From assembly GCA_013112545.1 (NCBI GenBank), contig JABFGJ010000004.1, positions 124,001-188,000 on the forward strand: a stretch of DNA of 64,000 nt. Direction: 5' to 3'. The stretch is from Bacteroidota bacterium. GTDB taxonomy: Bacteria > Bacteroidota > Bacteroidia > Flavobacteriales_E > Vicingaceae. The notes under the pieces are model-generated. The model made no database searches. It saw nothing but the letters and a program-made list of their open reading frames with translations, and was not told the DNA's origin. Shown piece by piece: positions 44,285 through 53,530 of the stretch. The translations under genes were made by a program, and so were the position numbers. Numbering within the stretch: position 1 is the stretch's first letter; every line of letters begins with the position of its first letter.

Positions 44285-44755
44285 ATGAACATTAGACTAC
44301 TTGTAATAGGAAAAACAGCTGACTATAACTTGGAAATTTTAATTCAAGATTACATAAATAGACTAAAACATTATTGCTCATTTCAAATTCAGATAGGAGA
44401 ACCAAAACTTAAACGCAAAAAAAATGACCAAGAACTCATTAAAAAAGAAGAAGGGAGATTTATCTTAGAACAGATAGATCAGGCTGCATTTTTAGTAATA
44501 TTAGATGAAAAGGGAAAAGAGTTTAATTCTGTAGGTTTTTCAAAATATATTCAAAAGCTTATGAATAGTGGGTTTAAAGAAGTTGTTTTTTGTATTGGTG
44601 GTGCTTATGGATTTAGTGAAGAAATTTATCAAAGAGCCAATGCCAAAATCGCATTATCTCAAATGACACTTACTCATCAGATGATCCGATTGTTGTTTGT
44701 AGAGCAATTGTATCGAGGGTTTACGATTCTCAAAGGCGAAAAATACCACCATTAA
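44285..44755 (+). CDS. rlmH: 23S rRNA pseudouridine-1915 N3-methyltransferase RlmH
   Basis: This 156-residue SPOUT methyltransferase modifies pseudouridine 1915 in helix 69 of 23S rRNA. The AdoMet-binding knot is shown by FCIGGAYGFSEEIY and ALSQMTLTHQMIRLLFVEQLYR, and the protein ends in KYHH, the conserved C-terminal residues used in catalysis. Length is normal. The stop shares the palindrome TTAA with the convergent galE stop. Confidence 0.97.
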   Translation: MNIRLLVIGKTADYNLEILIQDYINRLKHYCSFQIQIGEPKLKRKKNDQELIKKEEGRFILEQIDQAAFLVILDEKGKEFNSVGFSKYIQKLMNSGFKEVVFCIGGAYGFSEEIYQRANAKIALSQMTLTHQMIRLLFVEQLYRGFTILKGEKYHH

Positions 44756-45756
44756 GCATTTTGTTGCCATGCCCAAGCTGTAGAAACAATATCGTGTAAA
44801 TCATGCTTTGGAGACCAGTTTAATAATTCTTTTGCTTTAGCATTATTGGCGTAAATGGTTTCTACATCCCCATCTCTTCTTGGCCCAATTTCATAATTTA
44901 ATTCAACATCTTTTAATTTTTCAAAAGCATTTACAACTTCTAATGTAGTTGAGCCGCTGCCACTTCCTAAATTAAATACATCGTAATTCGTATCCATTCT
45001 ATCTAAAAACTCCATTGCTAATACATGTGCATCTGCTATATCTGACACGTGAATATAATCACGAATACAGCTTCCATCTTTAGTATTAAAGTCGGTGCCA
45101 AATACTGTAAACTTCTCCCTCATGCCTATTGCGTTTTGAGCAATTATTGGAACTAGGTTGTTTGGTCTCTTTGTTTTAACTTCACCAATTAACCCACTAA
45201 TGTGAGCCCCCGCAGGATTAAAGTACCGCAATGAAAGTGCTTTGATTTGAGGATTGGCTTTACAAAAACTTTGAATTATATTCTCGCCAATTTGCTTGGT
45301 GTGAGCATACGGAGATTCAGCTCGACCAAAAGGAGTTGCTTCAGTGACTGGTAATATGTTAGGGTTTCCATAAACAGAGCAAGAACTTGAGAAAATAATC
45401 TTTTTAATATGATTTTCTTTCATGCCTTGTAGAATGTTCAATAATGCATTTAAATTGTTTTTATAATATAAAACTGGCATTTCAACAGACTCGGGAACAG
45501 ATTTTAAAGCTGCAAAATGGATTATAGCATCAAAATGATTTGATTTTAAAAATTCTAAGCATTCACTCTCATTAGCTAAGTCTAATTCTTTATAAGAAAC
45601 CTTAACTCCTAAAATCTTTGCCAACTTTCCATATTCTATTTCAGAAGAATTCAAATAGTTATCTACTGAAACTATATCTTTATATCCTCTGTTGAATAAT
45701 TCTATAATGGTATGACTACCAATGTATCCCGCTCCTCCTGTTACTAATATTTTCAT
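44752..45756 (-). CDS. galE: UDP-glucose 4-epimerase
   Basis: This 334-residue extended SDR interconverts UDP-glucose and UDP-galactose. TGGAGYIG lies at residues 6-13, SSSCSVYG provides the Ser, YAHTK the Tyr and Lys, and RYFNPAGAH is the GalE-type substrate motif. The C-terminal GSGSTTLEVV and GPRRDGDVETIYAN stretches are also classic GalE. It probably supplies UDP-galactose or UDP-GalNAc for the glycan locus 2-15 kb upstream, though it lies on the other strand. A TAATTTCG box lies 16 bases upstream of the ATG. Confidence 0.93.
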   Translation of the reverse strand: MKILVTGGAGYIGSHTIIELFNRGYKDIVSVDNYLNSSEIEYGKLAKILGVKVSYKELDLANESECLEFLKSNHFDAIIHFAALKSVPESVEMPVLYYKNNLNALLNILQGMKENHIKKIIFSSSCSVYGNPNILPVTEATPFGRAESPYAHTKQIGENIIQSFCKANPQIKALSLRYFNPAGAHISGLIGEVKTKRPNNLVPIIAQNAIGMREKFTVFGTDFNTKDGSCIRDYIHVSDIADAHVLAMEFLDRMDTNYDVFNLGSGSGSTTLEVVNAFEKLKDVELNYEIGPRRDGDVETIYANNAKAKELLNWSPKHDLHDIVSTAWAWQQNA

Positions 45757-45772
45757 TTCAAACTTTGTTAAG

Positions 45773-45780
45773 CGAAATTA
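45773..45780 (-). promoter_or_regulatory. -7-like box TAATTTCG upstream of galE
   Basis: Minus-strand TAATTTCG followed by C, identical to the boxes before carB and the J-domain gene, 16 bases from the galE ATG. The short distance implies a leader of only a few bases. Confidence 0.5.
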
Positions 45781-45834
45781 ACTCTTCTTATTAGATTAGT
45801 ATTAATATTGTAATTCTAATTTTTAGAAAGATAC

Positions 45835-46857
45835 ATGTCAGGAAAAATAAAATTTGCAATAGTAGGAGCCGGTAGAATAGGACAGAGGCACGCTAAAATG
45901 GTTGAAGTAAACTCAGATGCTGAATTAGTGGCATTAATTGATTCAGATACCTCTAAGAAAGAAGAATTAGAAAGTACTTTTAAAGTGTCTTTTTTTGCAA
46001 GTACTGAAGATTTTTACAGATCGGGGATAGAAGTTGATGTAGTCAATGTATGTACTCCAAATTATTTGCATGCCGTTCAATCAATGGAAGCTTTAAGACA
46101 TAAATGCCATGTAGTTGTTGAAAAACCAATGGCTTTATCTAAAAAAGATGCAGAGCAAGTTATTCACCTTTCTTTACAAATGAATAAGCGAGTTTTTTGC
46201 GTTATGCAAAATAGATATAGCCCTCCATCGCAATGGCTAAAAGAGATCCTAGATAAAAAACTACTTGGTGAAATTTATTTAGCCAATGTAAATTGTTTTT
46301 GGAACAGAGATGCAGATTATTACAAAGGAGGAGATGCAACTTATTGGAAAGGCAAATTAGATCAAGATGGGGGGACATTGTTTACTCAGTTTAGCCACTT
46401 CTTAGACATGATGTATTGGCTTTTAGGTGATATTACAAATATTAGCGCTCGTTTCTTTGATTTTAATCACCAACATACCACTGAATTTGAAGATTCTGGA
46501 ATTGTACAATTTGATTTTGTAAATGGAGGAGCAGGGAGTATTAATTATTCTACGTCGGTGTACAACACTAACATGGAAAGTAGTATTTCAATAATTGGAG
46601 AAAAGGGAAGCGTAAAAGTAGGTGGGCAATACATGAATGAAATTGTTTATTGCAACATTGAAAACTATGAGCAACCAGTTCTTCAAGATACTTTACCTCC
46701 TAATGATTATGGAAAATACAAAGGTAGCGCTGCAAATCATCAATTTGTAATCCAAAACGTAGTTGATACTCTTTTAAAAGGAGAAACTGTTACTACAAAT
46801 AGCTTAGAAGGGCTGAAAGTAGTAGAAATTATAGAAAATATATATAAATTGAAATAA
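45835..46857 (+). CDS. Gfo/Idh/MocA family sugar oxidoreductase
   Basis: This 340-residue NAD(P)-dependent enzyme has the Rossmann motif AIVGAGRIGQRHAK at about 8-21 and the family EKP motif VVEKPMALS with Lys97. The C-terminal alpha/beta domain begins near 130. Members such as WlbA/WbpB oxidise C3 of UDP-GlcNAc-derived uronic acids before DegT amination, so this gene could serve the nearby aminotransferase and acyltransferase genes. That link is inference; the gene is 10 kb from the DegT gene and divergent from galE. Confidence 0.88.
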   Translation: MSGKIKFAIVGAGRIGQRHAKMVEVNSDAELVALIDSDTSKKEELESTFKVSFFASTEDFYRSGIEVDVVNVCTPNYLHAVQSMEALRHKCHVVVEKPMALSKKDAEQVIHLSLQMNKRVFCVMQNRYSPPSQWLKEILDKKLLGEIYLANVNCFWNRDADYYKGGDATYWKGKLDQDGGTLFTQFSHFLDMMYWLLGDITNISARFFDFNHQHTTEFEDSGIVQFDFVNGGAGSINYSTSVYNTNMESSISIIGEKGSVKVGGQYMNEIVYCNIENYEQPVLQDTLPPNDYGKYKGSAANHQFVIQNVVDTLLKGETVTTNSLEGLKVVEIIENIYKLK

Positions 46858-47001
46858 AAATAATTTTTAGAAATAATTATTTTGTATTATTGCATTGCCT
46901 TTAAGTTCTTGAGGCGGTTTCTATTTTTTACTATTTGTCTCCCAATAGAACTTAAATGATTTCAATATAATTTCAATTATTATAATCACTTATTATTTTT
47001 C

Positions 47002-48744
47002 ATGTACGATATTTTACAGCTTAACCAGAAAACTGTTCTGGAGTTAAAAGAAATAGCTAAAGCGCTCGAAATAAAAAAATTTCAAAAACTAAAAAAAGAA
47101 GAACTAGTATTCCAAATACTAGATCAGCAAGCAATCGCTCCTCAGGCAGTCAAAAAGGTTGTTAAGAATGAAAGTCCTAAGGATACATCTTCAAACAAAA
47201 AAGTTCCTGTTAAACAAAAAGAATCTGTTAAGGTTTCAGAAAAAGAGGAGATTAAAGATGAATCAGGAAAGACAGAAGAAAAGCCGAAAATTGCTTATCC
47301 TAAAAAAACTACGACAAGACCTAGAAAAACTGCTATTAGAAAAGATGAAAATCAAACAAAGATTGAACTAGATTCTAAAGAGGTTAAAACAGAGGATAAA
47401 AAAGAGGCCGAAGAACCAAAGAAAGTTGCTTATAAAAAGAAAGAACCTTCAGATAAACCCGAAGGTAAACCTCAACAGCAAGCTAATAATGGGCATAAAA
47501 ATCAGCAAGCTCAAAATGGTTCATCAAATAATAATCAGAACAACAACCAAAACCAGAATAACAACAAAGGAAATCAACAATCCAATAACCAAAACCAGAA
47601 TAAGCCTCAAAAACCAAGTTTTAACTTTGACGGAATCATAACAGGAGAAGGAGTTTTAGAAATGATGCCTGATGGTTATGGGTTTTTAAGATCATCCGAT
47701 TATAATTACTTGAATTCACCTGACGATGTTTATGTTTCAGTCTCTCAAGTGAAATTGTTTGGATTGAAAACAGGTGATACCGTTAGAGGAACTGTTAGGC
47801 CACCTAAGGAAGGTGAAAAATACTTTCCATTAATAAAGGTAGAAGAGATTAATGGTAGAACTCCTGAGTTTGTAAGAGATAGAGTTCCTTTTGAATATTT
47901 AACTCCATTGTTTCCTTATGAGAAATTCAACCTTGCAGGAGATGCCCACAGGTCTATTTCAAGCAGAATAATAGATCTTTTCACTCCGATAGGAAAAGGA
48001 CAAAGAGGCTTAATCGTAGCTCAGCCAAAAACAGGTAAAACAACCTTGTTAAAAGAAATTGCAAATGCTATTGCTGCAAATCATCCTGAAGCATATTTGA
48101 TTATTTTATTAATCGACGAAAGGCCAGAAGAGGTTACAGACATGGCAAGAAGTGTAAATGCTGAAGTAATCGCTTCAACATTTGATGAACCTGCCGAAAG
48201 ACATGTAAAAGTGGCTAACATAGTATTAGAGAAAGCCAAAAGAATGACTGAATGTGGTCATGATGTCGTTATTTTATTAGATTCAATTACAAGGTTGGCA
48301 AGAGCATACAATACTGTTTCTCCAGCATCTGGTAAGGTATTGTCGGGTGGTGTTGACGCTAATGCTTTGCACAAACCAAAACGATTTTTTGGAGCAGCAA
48401 GAAAAATTGAAAATGGAGGTTCTTTAACTATCTTAGCTACTGCACTTACTGAGACTGGCTCTAAAATGGACGAGGTAATCTTCGAAGAATTTAAAGGAAC
48501 TGGTAACATGGAACTTCAGTTGGATCGTAAAATCTCAAATAGAAGAATTTATCCAGCAATAGACATCGTTTCTTCTTCAACAAGAAAAGAAGACTTGTTA
48601 TTAGGAAAAGATGTAACCCAATTGATGTGGATTTTGAGAAATCACATTGCTGATATGAACCCAGTTGAAGCCATGGATTTTTTAAAGAATAGAATTAGCA
48701 ACACAAAGAATAATGAAGAGTTTTTAATTTCTATGAACGGATAG
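47002..48744 (+). CDS. rho: Transcription termination factor Rho with Asn/Gln-rich insert
   Basis: This 580-residue protein is a hexameric RNA helicase that ends transcription. After an N-terminal helical segment (1-48, [18 protein letters not shown]) comes a Lys/Glu-rich region (about 51-157) and an Asn/Gln-rich run (about 158-204). Then follow the RNA-binding cold-shock-like domain (210-290, [14 protein letters not shown]) and the RecA-like ATPase (Walker A QPKTGKTT, Walker B VVILLDS, and the Q-loop region near the end). The ~150-residue insert accounts for the length over E. coli Rho (419 residues). Similar disordered inserts occur in Bacteroides Rho. A 144-base leader precedes it. Confidence 0.97.
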   Translation: MYDILQLNQKTVLELKEIAKALEIKKFQKLKKEELVFQILDQQAIAPQAVKKVVKNESPKDTSSNKKVPVKQKESVKVSEKEEIKDESGKTEEKPKIAYPKKTTTRPRKTAIRKDENQTKIELDSKEVKTEDKKEAEEPKKVAYKKKEPSDKPEGKPQQQANNGHKNQQAQNGSSNNNQNNNQNQNNNKGNQQSNNQNQNKPQKPSFNFDGIITGEGVLEMMPDGYGFLRSSDYNYLNSPDDVYVSVSQVKLFGLKTGDTVRGTVRPPKEGEKYFPLIKVEEINGRTPEFVRDRVPFEYLTPLFPYEKFNLAGDAHRSISSRIIDLFTPIGKGQRGLIVAQPKTGKTTLLKEIANAIAANHPEAYLIILLIDERPEEVTDMARSVNAEVIASTFDEPAERHVKVANIVLEKAKRMTECGHDVVILLDSITRLARAYNTVSPASGKVLSGGVDANALHKPKRFFGAARKIENGGSLTILATALTETGSKMDEVIFEEFKGTGNMELQLDRKISNRRIYPAIDIVSSSTRKEDLLLGKDVTQLMWILRNHIADMNPVEAMDFLKNRISNTKNNEEFLISMNG

Positions 48745-48747
48745 TTT

Positions 48748-49248
48748 ATGAAGTCTCACTTCTCAATAGTTATATGGATGCTAGCAATTTCAATGTTAAT
48801 GAAAATGCTTGTATTTGCAGGAGGGTATCAATTTACTGATTATGAAAAGATTTACTTTTTTGGAAATCTTTTCATAATTATGGTTGGCACATTCTTAGGA
48901 ATCCGATTATTCAAAAACATCCATGTAGAAAAAACAACTTTCTTAGCTGATGTTAAAGCAGGAATGAAGGTTGCGGGAATGTATGCTGTATTAATGTCCT
49001 TTTTTGTTTATGTATATTACACTTACATAGATGTTGACTACTTTGAAATAAAACTATCTCGACAATTGGAGCTAATGGCCGAAAGCGGTGCAGATAAGCT
49101 TGCTTTAAATCAAGCAAGAAAAACTGGTGGTTTTGTTTTATCACCTTATTTCCAAAGTACTGTTACTCTAATACTATATCTTTTATTTGGCTCTTTTTAC
49201 GCTTCTATTATTACCTTTTTTGTTAGAAAGGTAAGAAATGAACGATAG
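48748..49248 (+). CDS. DUF4199 family membrane protein
   Basis: This 166-residue protein has four hydrophobic segments (about 8-28, 37-55, 73-93 and 135-158) and a charged loop before the last. The layout and the ADVKAGMKVAGMYAV stretch fit DUF4199, a Bacteroidota inner-membrane family of unknown function. It starts three bases after rho and probably shares its transcript. Confidence 0.72.
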   Translation: MKSHFSIVIWMLAISMLMKMLVFAGGYQFTDYEKIYFFGNLFIIMVGTFLGIRLFKNIHVEKTTFLADVKAGMKVAGMYAVLMSFFVYVYYTYIDVDYFEIKLSRQLELMAESGADKLALNQARKTGGFVLSPYFQSTVTLILYLLFGSFYASIITFFVRKVRNER

Positions 49249-49270
49249 CAACCCAGAACCCTTAGGCTGC

Positions 49271-49567
49271 TTATAATTCAGCTATAAGTGTTAGGTTTTT
49301 GCTGGAAATAGACCCTTGTTTATAGCATTCAAACCAATCTGTTGCGTTTGGAATATTTCCCATTTCTTTCTCAGCATTTTTGGCATCTCCTTTACTTGCC
49401 CAATATACTATATCTGTATATGTTCCGTCGTTATTTGAATGTATTTCCCACTTTTTAAATCCCGGTTGCTTTTTCATCCAATTATTTACAACTTTTTTAG
49501 CAACGGTTGTTAAATGTTTTACTGAAACGTTTTCAGCTAATTCATAGCTTATAATATCTTTATACAT
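49271..49567 (-). CDS. Small ABM-like protein
   Basis: This 98-residue cytoplasmic protein resembles the dimeric alpha-beta barrel (antibiotic biosynthesis monooxygenase-like) fold: an opening strand and helix (VSVKHLTTVAKKVVNNWMKKQPGF), then WEIHSNNDGTYTDIVYWAS and a second helix. No cofactor residues can be assigned. The family is assigned by shape and is tentative. It lies downstream of porT on the same strand, 142 bases away. Confidence 0.6.
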   Translation of the reverse strand: MYKDIISYELAENVSVKHLTTVAKKVVNNWMKKQPGFKKWEIHSNNDGTYTDIVYWASKGDAKNAEKEMGNIPNATDWFECYKQGSISSKNLTLIAEL

Positions 49568-49709
49568 AGATCGAAAATTAAAATTTGTGATGTTAAAAAA
49601 TAAGGTTGAATACGTAAAGAATAAAAATAATTAAAAGCTTAGCCTTTACAAATGTCTTATTCAAAAAACTTGAAAATCGGTATTCAAAAAAATTCAGAAG
49701 AAACTAACA

Positions 49710-50420
49710 CTAACCCTCAAACAAGAAAGTCAGCATAAACATTTTTGGGGCAATTCGCTCGATAGGAGCAGAGAGTTCAGTATTGTCATGTATGAGTGCA
49801 TCGTCAAGTGTGTATGACATTTTTAATTCGATACCAAATTTAAAATAAGGTAAAAAGAAATCTGTGCCAACTCCAACTTCAGCAGCCATAGTATTTTGCT
49901 TTAGCTTTACAATGGTTACTGGTATTTCATCATTATTAACATCTTGATTGGAAGCAAGATCAACAGAATATTTGGCTCCTGCAATTACATAAGCCGCAAA
50001 ATTATTTAAGCGAGCAGAACGGTATTTGAATAACAATGGGAAATCTAAATAGGTTGACTCTACGGTTGTCTCTACTAACTTTGGTAATCCATTTCTAGGA
50101 ATGAATAAATAAGATAAATTACGCTGTCCAAAAACGAGTGTTGGAACAAATCTTAAATTAAAATGCTTGTGAATGTGTAAATCAGAAACTATCCCTAAAC
50201 TAAAACCGCTTTGGCTTTTTACATCTATGCTCGCTAGTGAATCTGTGAAATGATTATAAGGTTTTCTTTGCAAGGCAAAACTGCCTGAATTTATACCTAA
50301 AGAAAAACCAAAATGAATTCGACGAGTGTCAAAACGTTGTAAATTCTCTACTTTAATTTTTTGAGCAAAAACAACGTTCCCTAGTAAAAGAACCAAACTG
50401 AGCAATATGTATTTCTTCAT
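49710..50420 (-). CDS. porT: PorT-like T9SS outer-membrane beta-barrel protein
   Basis: About 236 residues with a signal peptide (ending NVVFAQ) and an eight-strand barrel pattern with alternating aromatic residues, ending in Phe-Glu-Gly. Size, the early motif FDTRRIHFGFSLGINSGSF, and position directly after menG match the T9SS protein PorT, needed for gliding and secretion. ATG at 50420 is preferred (MKKYILL), with another ATG at 50426 possible. It explains how the T9SS cargo proteins in the window leave the cell, although other T9SS genes lie elsewhere. Confidence 0.83.
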   Translation of the reverse strand: MKKYILLSLVLLLGNVVFAQKIKVENLQRFDTRRIHFGFSLGINSGSFALQRKPYNHFTDSLASIDVKSQSGFSLGIVSDLHIHKHFNLRFVPTLVFGQRNLSYLFIPRNGLPKLVETTVESTYLDFPLLFKYRSARLNNFAAYVIAGAKYSVDLASNQDVNNDEIPVTIVKLKQNTMAAEVGVGTDFFLPYFKFGIELKMSYTLDDALIHDNTELSAPIERIAPKMFMLTFLFEG

Positions 50421-50444
50421 TGTCATTCTAAACGATAATGCTGT

Positions 50445-51176
50445 TTATTTATTCTCTGCAACATAAATTGATGCAATACCAAAAAACTGTGGAATGGTTT
50501 TATGTACTTTAAACGATAGATTTGCAAGTATATTCTCAAAATCAACTCCTTCTGGAAAAGCTGCAACAGATTCTGGCAAATAAGTATAAGCAGCAGAATC
50601 TTTCGAGATTTTATTTCCTATCGCAGGCAATACTTTATTGAAGTATAGGTTATAAATCTGCTTAATTGGAAACACCTTTGGTTTAGAAAATTCTAAAATT
50701 ACTGCTTTTCCACCAGGTTTTAATACTCGTTTCATTTCGCTCAAACCTTGTTCTAAGTTTTCAAAATTTCGAACTCCAAATGCAACAGTTATGGCATCAA
50801 AATAAGCATCTTCAAAAGGAATGTTTTCAGAGTCACCGTATTTTAGTTCAATGAGGTGTTCTTTCTTTTGCTTGCGAATTTTTTCTTCACCCATGGCCAA
50901 CATCCCTTTGCTGATGTCTATCCCATATATTTTTTCTGGATTTAATTTCAATGCTTCAATTGCAAAATCACCTGTACCCGTTGCCACATCTAGCAGTATT
51001 TTAGGCCGATCTGCTTTTAATAAACTCACTGCTTTTTTTCGCCATAGTTTATCTATTCCTAAAGATAAAAAATGGTTCAGAAAATCATATCGATGCGAAA
51101 TATTGTCAAACATTTCTGCAACTTGTTCCTTTTTGCTATTTGTTTTTGTTCTATACGGAATTACAGGCTCTGCCAT
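50445..51176 (-). CDS. menG: Demethylmenaquinone methyltransferase
   Basis: This 243-residue AdoMet-dependent enzyme performs the last menaquinone step. Motifs are clear: KKEQVAEMFDNISHRYDFLNHFLS, the AdoMet loop LLDVATGTGDFAIEA, and YGDSENIPF and ITVAFGVRNFENL. ATG at 51176 (MAEPVIPYRTK) is preferred to TTG at 51197. Bacteroidota use menaquinone, so MenG is a better name than the ubiquinone-type UbiE. It lies between lepB and porT with short gaps, so it should be co-transcribed. The partial MqnE at the window end supplies the early futalosine steps. Confidence 0.94.
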   Translation of the reverse strand: MAEPVIPYRTKTNSKKEQVAEMFDNISHRYDFLNHFLSLGIDKLWRKKAVSLLKADRPKILLDVATGTGDFAIEALKLNPEKIYGIDISKGMLAMGEEKIRKQKKEHLIELKYGDSENIPFEDAYFDAITVAFGVRNFENLEQGLSEMKRVLKPGGKAVILEFSKPKVFPIKQIYNLYFNKVLPAIGNKISKDSAAYTYLPESVAAFPEGVDFENILANLSFKVHKTIPQFFGIASIYVAENK

Positions 51177-51207
51177 AGTTATTTTTTCAGGGTGCAAAGT
51201 TCATGTT

Positions 51208-52755
51208 TTATTTTTGAATTCTATCTTCATAAGCGTCATCATCACTATGAATTATAGAAAACAATCTATTCCATCTAATTTTGCTAAAGAAACTTTTATT
51301 AGGATCTAAAGAAAGCCATATAAATACTGCTTTTCCTACTATGTGATCTTCTGGAACAAAACCCCAGAAACGACTATCTTGTGAGTTGTGCCGATTGTCT
51401 CCCATCATCCAGTAATAATCCATTTTTATGGTGTAACTTGTTGTTTCTTTATCGTTTATAAATATTTTCCCATCCTTAACTTGAAGTTTGTTTTTTTCAT
51501 AAACTCTAATGATACGCTCATATATGGGTAGGTTTTTTAAAGTTAAATCAACTACTTCACCTTTATATGGAATAGTAATTGGTCCAAAATTATCTTCTGT
51601 CCAACTAGTGGTATCGGTGTTAGGGAAAATTGGATTATGACTAAATCGGCCATCATCGTAATATCCAAGTGGTTTTATAGATTTTTCAACTTTCTCTACA
51701 TTGGGCAAGCTTTGAATATAGGCTAAGTTTTTTTCTGTTAAATTCATCCTTATTATTCCTGGAACATTTGTTGAATAAACTTCAGTAATGTCTCTTTTTA
51801 ATAAATCCTCAGAATTAATTCCTCCTTGTAATTTTACCAGATAATTAAATTGTAAACCCTGCGATTGATAGGCCATTTCGTGGTTAATGTATAATTGAGC
51901 ATCTTTTACTTCAAGATAATCTCCCGGTAAAGCAACGCAACGCTTAATGTAGTTTTCTCGTTTATCCACAGGGCGAGCTACTATTTCATAATCATTCCAA
52001 ACTCTTGCTCTACCTAAATCGCGTAGCAATTGATAATAAGTTTCATTTTGTCTTTCAAGGGCAACGGTATCTCCTGCTGGAAAATTAAAAACAACAGCTT
52101 CGTTTCTTTTTACATCTTGAAACTTAGGTAATCTAGCATAAGGTAGTTTTATTAATTCAGAGTAAGATTTTACACTTTCAGTGAAAGGCATCGTGTGATG
52201 TGCAAAAGGGAAAAATATTGGAGTGTTGGGTATTCTACTACCATAACTCATCTTGCTTACAAATAAAAAATCTCCCACCAAAAGTGATTTTTCCATAGAA
52301 GATGTTGGTATAGTAAAAGCTTCAATGTAAATAGCACGAATTAAAGTTGCTAGGATAACTGCAAAAGAAATCGCATCAACCCATTCTCTACTTTTTGGCT
52401 TTTTATAGCTATCCATAAAACTTTTGCCTAAGTATTTTATATCGGCTTTTGTTCCTAAATAACTAAAGTAAAATGGACATAGAACAACGGCTAATGCATG
52501 GTCTTTGAAAGAAGTAAGACCACAGTTTTTTAATAATTCGACAATAATTCCTACCCAAACAATGAAGCCTACAAAAGGAATATAATAAACGAAAACCCAA
52601 TAGATGGGCTTATTTATGAGTTTTACAGCTAAGTATGTACTGTAAAAGGGGATAAGTGCTTTCCAACCATCAAGTCCTGCTTTTTGAAAAAATAGGTATA
52701 AACCAATGTGTGAAAAAATAAAGTATAATGTGAATATGATAATTGGAATTGTCAT
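51208..52755 (-). CDS. lepB: Signal peptidase I with N-terminal membrane extension
   Basis: This 515-residue protein cleaves signal peptides at the periplasmic face. Catalytic Ser153 is in PTSSMEKSLL and Lys271 in YIKRCVALPGDY; the box E-like stretch MMGDNRHNSQDSRFWG is also present. E. coli LepB has 324 residues. The extra length comes from three or four added N-terminal membrane segments (1-105, DUF5684-like) and an insertion between the Ser and Lys boxes and again before the last box. Its start follows the dapB stop by two bases, so the two are in one operon. Confidence 0.95.
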   Translation of the reverse strand: MTIPIIIFTLYFIFSHIGLYLFFQKAGLDGWKALIPFYSTYLAVKLINKPIYWVFVYYIPFVGFIVWVGIIVELLKNCGLTSFKDHALAVVLCPFYFSYLGTKADIKYLGKSFMDSYKKPKSREWVDAISFAVILATLIRAIYIEAFTIPTSSMEKSLLVGDFLFVSKMSYGSRIPNTPIFFPFAHHTMPFTESVKSYSELIKLPYARLPKFQDVKRNEAVVFNFPAGDTVALERQNETYYQLLRDLGRARVWNDYEIVARPVDKRENYIKRCVALPGDYLEVKDAQLYINHEMAYQSQGLQFNYLVKLQGGINSEDLLKRDITEVYSTNVPGIIRMNLTEKNLAYIQSLPNVEKVEKSIKPLGYYDDGRFSHNPIFPNTDTTSWTEDNFGPITIPYKGEVVDLTLKNLPIYERIIRVYEKNKLQVKDGKIFINDKETTSYTIKMDYYWMMGDNRHNSQDSRFWGFVPEDHIVGKAVFIWLSLDPNKSFFSKIRWNRLFSIIHSDDDAYEDRIQK

Positions 52756-52757
52756 TG

Positions 52758-53471
52758 TTATGATTTTAAAATGTCTTGCATTGTAAAAATGCCTTTTTTA
52801 TCTTGAATAAATTCTGCGGCTATTACAGCACCAAGGGCAAAGCCCTTTCTATTTTTAGCTTTATGTTGTATGCTAATCTCGTCAATATCAGAATGGTATT
52901 TTACTTCATGAGTTCCAGAAACACCTGCTTCACGTAACGAATGTATGGGGATTTCACCATTCAAAGTTGTGATGTGATTTTTCCAATTCTGGTATGCTTT
53001 GTTATTTTCTATAATACCTTCGGCTAATGTAATAGCAGTGCCACTTGGGCTATCAAGTTTTTCTAAATGATGTATTTCTTCAATTTCAACTTGATATGCT
53101 TTTTTATCCATTAAACGAGCCAACTGTTTGTTTAATTCAAAAAACAAGTTAACCCCAATGCTAAAATTCGTGGCAGCTAATAAACTACCTTGCTTTTCTT
53201 TACAAGCAGACTTAACCATATCTATGTCATTATACCAGCCAGTTGTGCCCACTATAATCGGAATTTGAAAGTCAAAACAAGTTAATATATGATTAGCTGC
53301 TTTTTCAGGTCTTGTGAATTCAATAACTACGTCCGCTTGATTTAAGTCCTCTTTTTTAAGTGGTACATCGTTTTGGGAAGTTAGTTTTTTAACAATTTCA
53401 TGTCCTCGATCCAAAGCAATTTCTTCAATTGCTTTCCCCATTTTTCCGTAACCGAATAATGCTATTTTCAT
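52758..53471 (-). CDS. dapB: 4-hydroxy-tetrahydrodipicolinate reductase
   Basis: This 237-residue enzyme makes tetrahydrodipicolinate for lysine and the diaminopimelate of peptidoglycan. Motifs: N-terminal ALFGYGKMGKAIE (NAD(P)-binding), EFTRPEKA, GTTGWY, ATNFSIGVNLFF, and the active-site EIHHLEKLDSPSGTA with the His pair and Lys. It is somewhat short versus E. coli (273), as in other Bacteroidota. It is first in the run dapB-lepB-menG-porT. Confidence 0.96.
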   Translation of the reverse strand: MKIALFGYGKMGKAIEEIALDRGHEIVKKLTSQNDVPLKKEDLNQADVVIEFTRPEKAANHILTCFDFQIPIIVGTTGWYNDIDMVKSACKEKQGSLLAATNFSIGVNLFFELNKQLARLMDKKAYQVEIEEIHHLEKLDSPSGTAITLAEGIIENNKAYQNWKNHITTLNGEIPIHSLREAGVSGTHEVKYHSDIDEISIQHKAKNRKGFALGAVIAAEFIQDKKGIFTMQDILKS

Positions 53472-53493
53472 GAGGTTAAATTAGTTCTAGCGG

Positions 53494-53501
53494 CAAAAGT
53501 A
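53494..53501 (-). promoter_or_regulatory. -7 box TACTTTTG upstream of dapB
   Basis: Minus-strand TACTTTTG is an exact TAnnTTTG match, 23 bases before the dapB ATG, in the 59-base gap after the DUF5683 gene. It suggests the dapB-lepB-menG-porT unit can be transcribed separately from parA-parB. No -33 TTG was found at the right spacing. Confidence 0.5.
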
Positions 53502-53530
53502 TCCTAAAAAAATACACCACTGGTTATACT

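Noticed and set aside
46857-46883. 9-bp A/T-only inverted repeat after the Gfo/Idh gene as a terminator
   Set aside because: The stem has no G or C and no T-run follows, so stability is too low to call it.
47460-47620. Repetitive DNA of the rho insert as a possible CRISPR or tandem array
   Set aside because: There are no regular repeats with unique spacers; it is simple codon repetition for Asn and Gln.
47159-47641. Two further frames over the Rho low-complexity region
   Set aside because: They arise from A-rich Lys/Asn/Gln codons of rho read in other frames and have no domain-like pattern.
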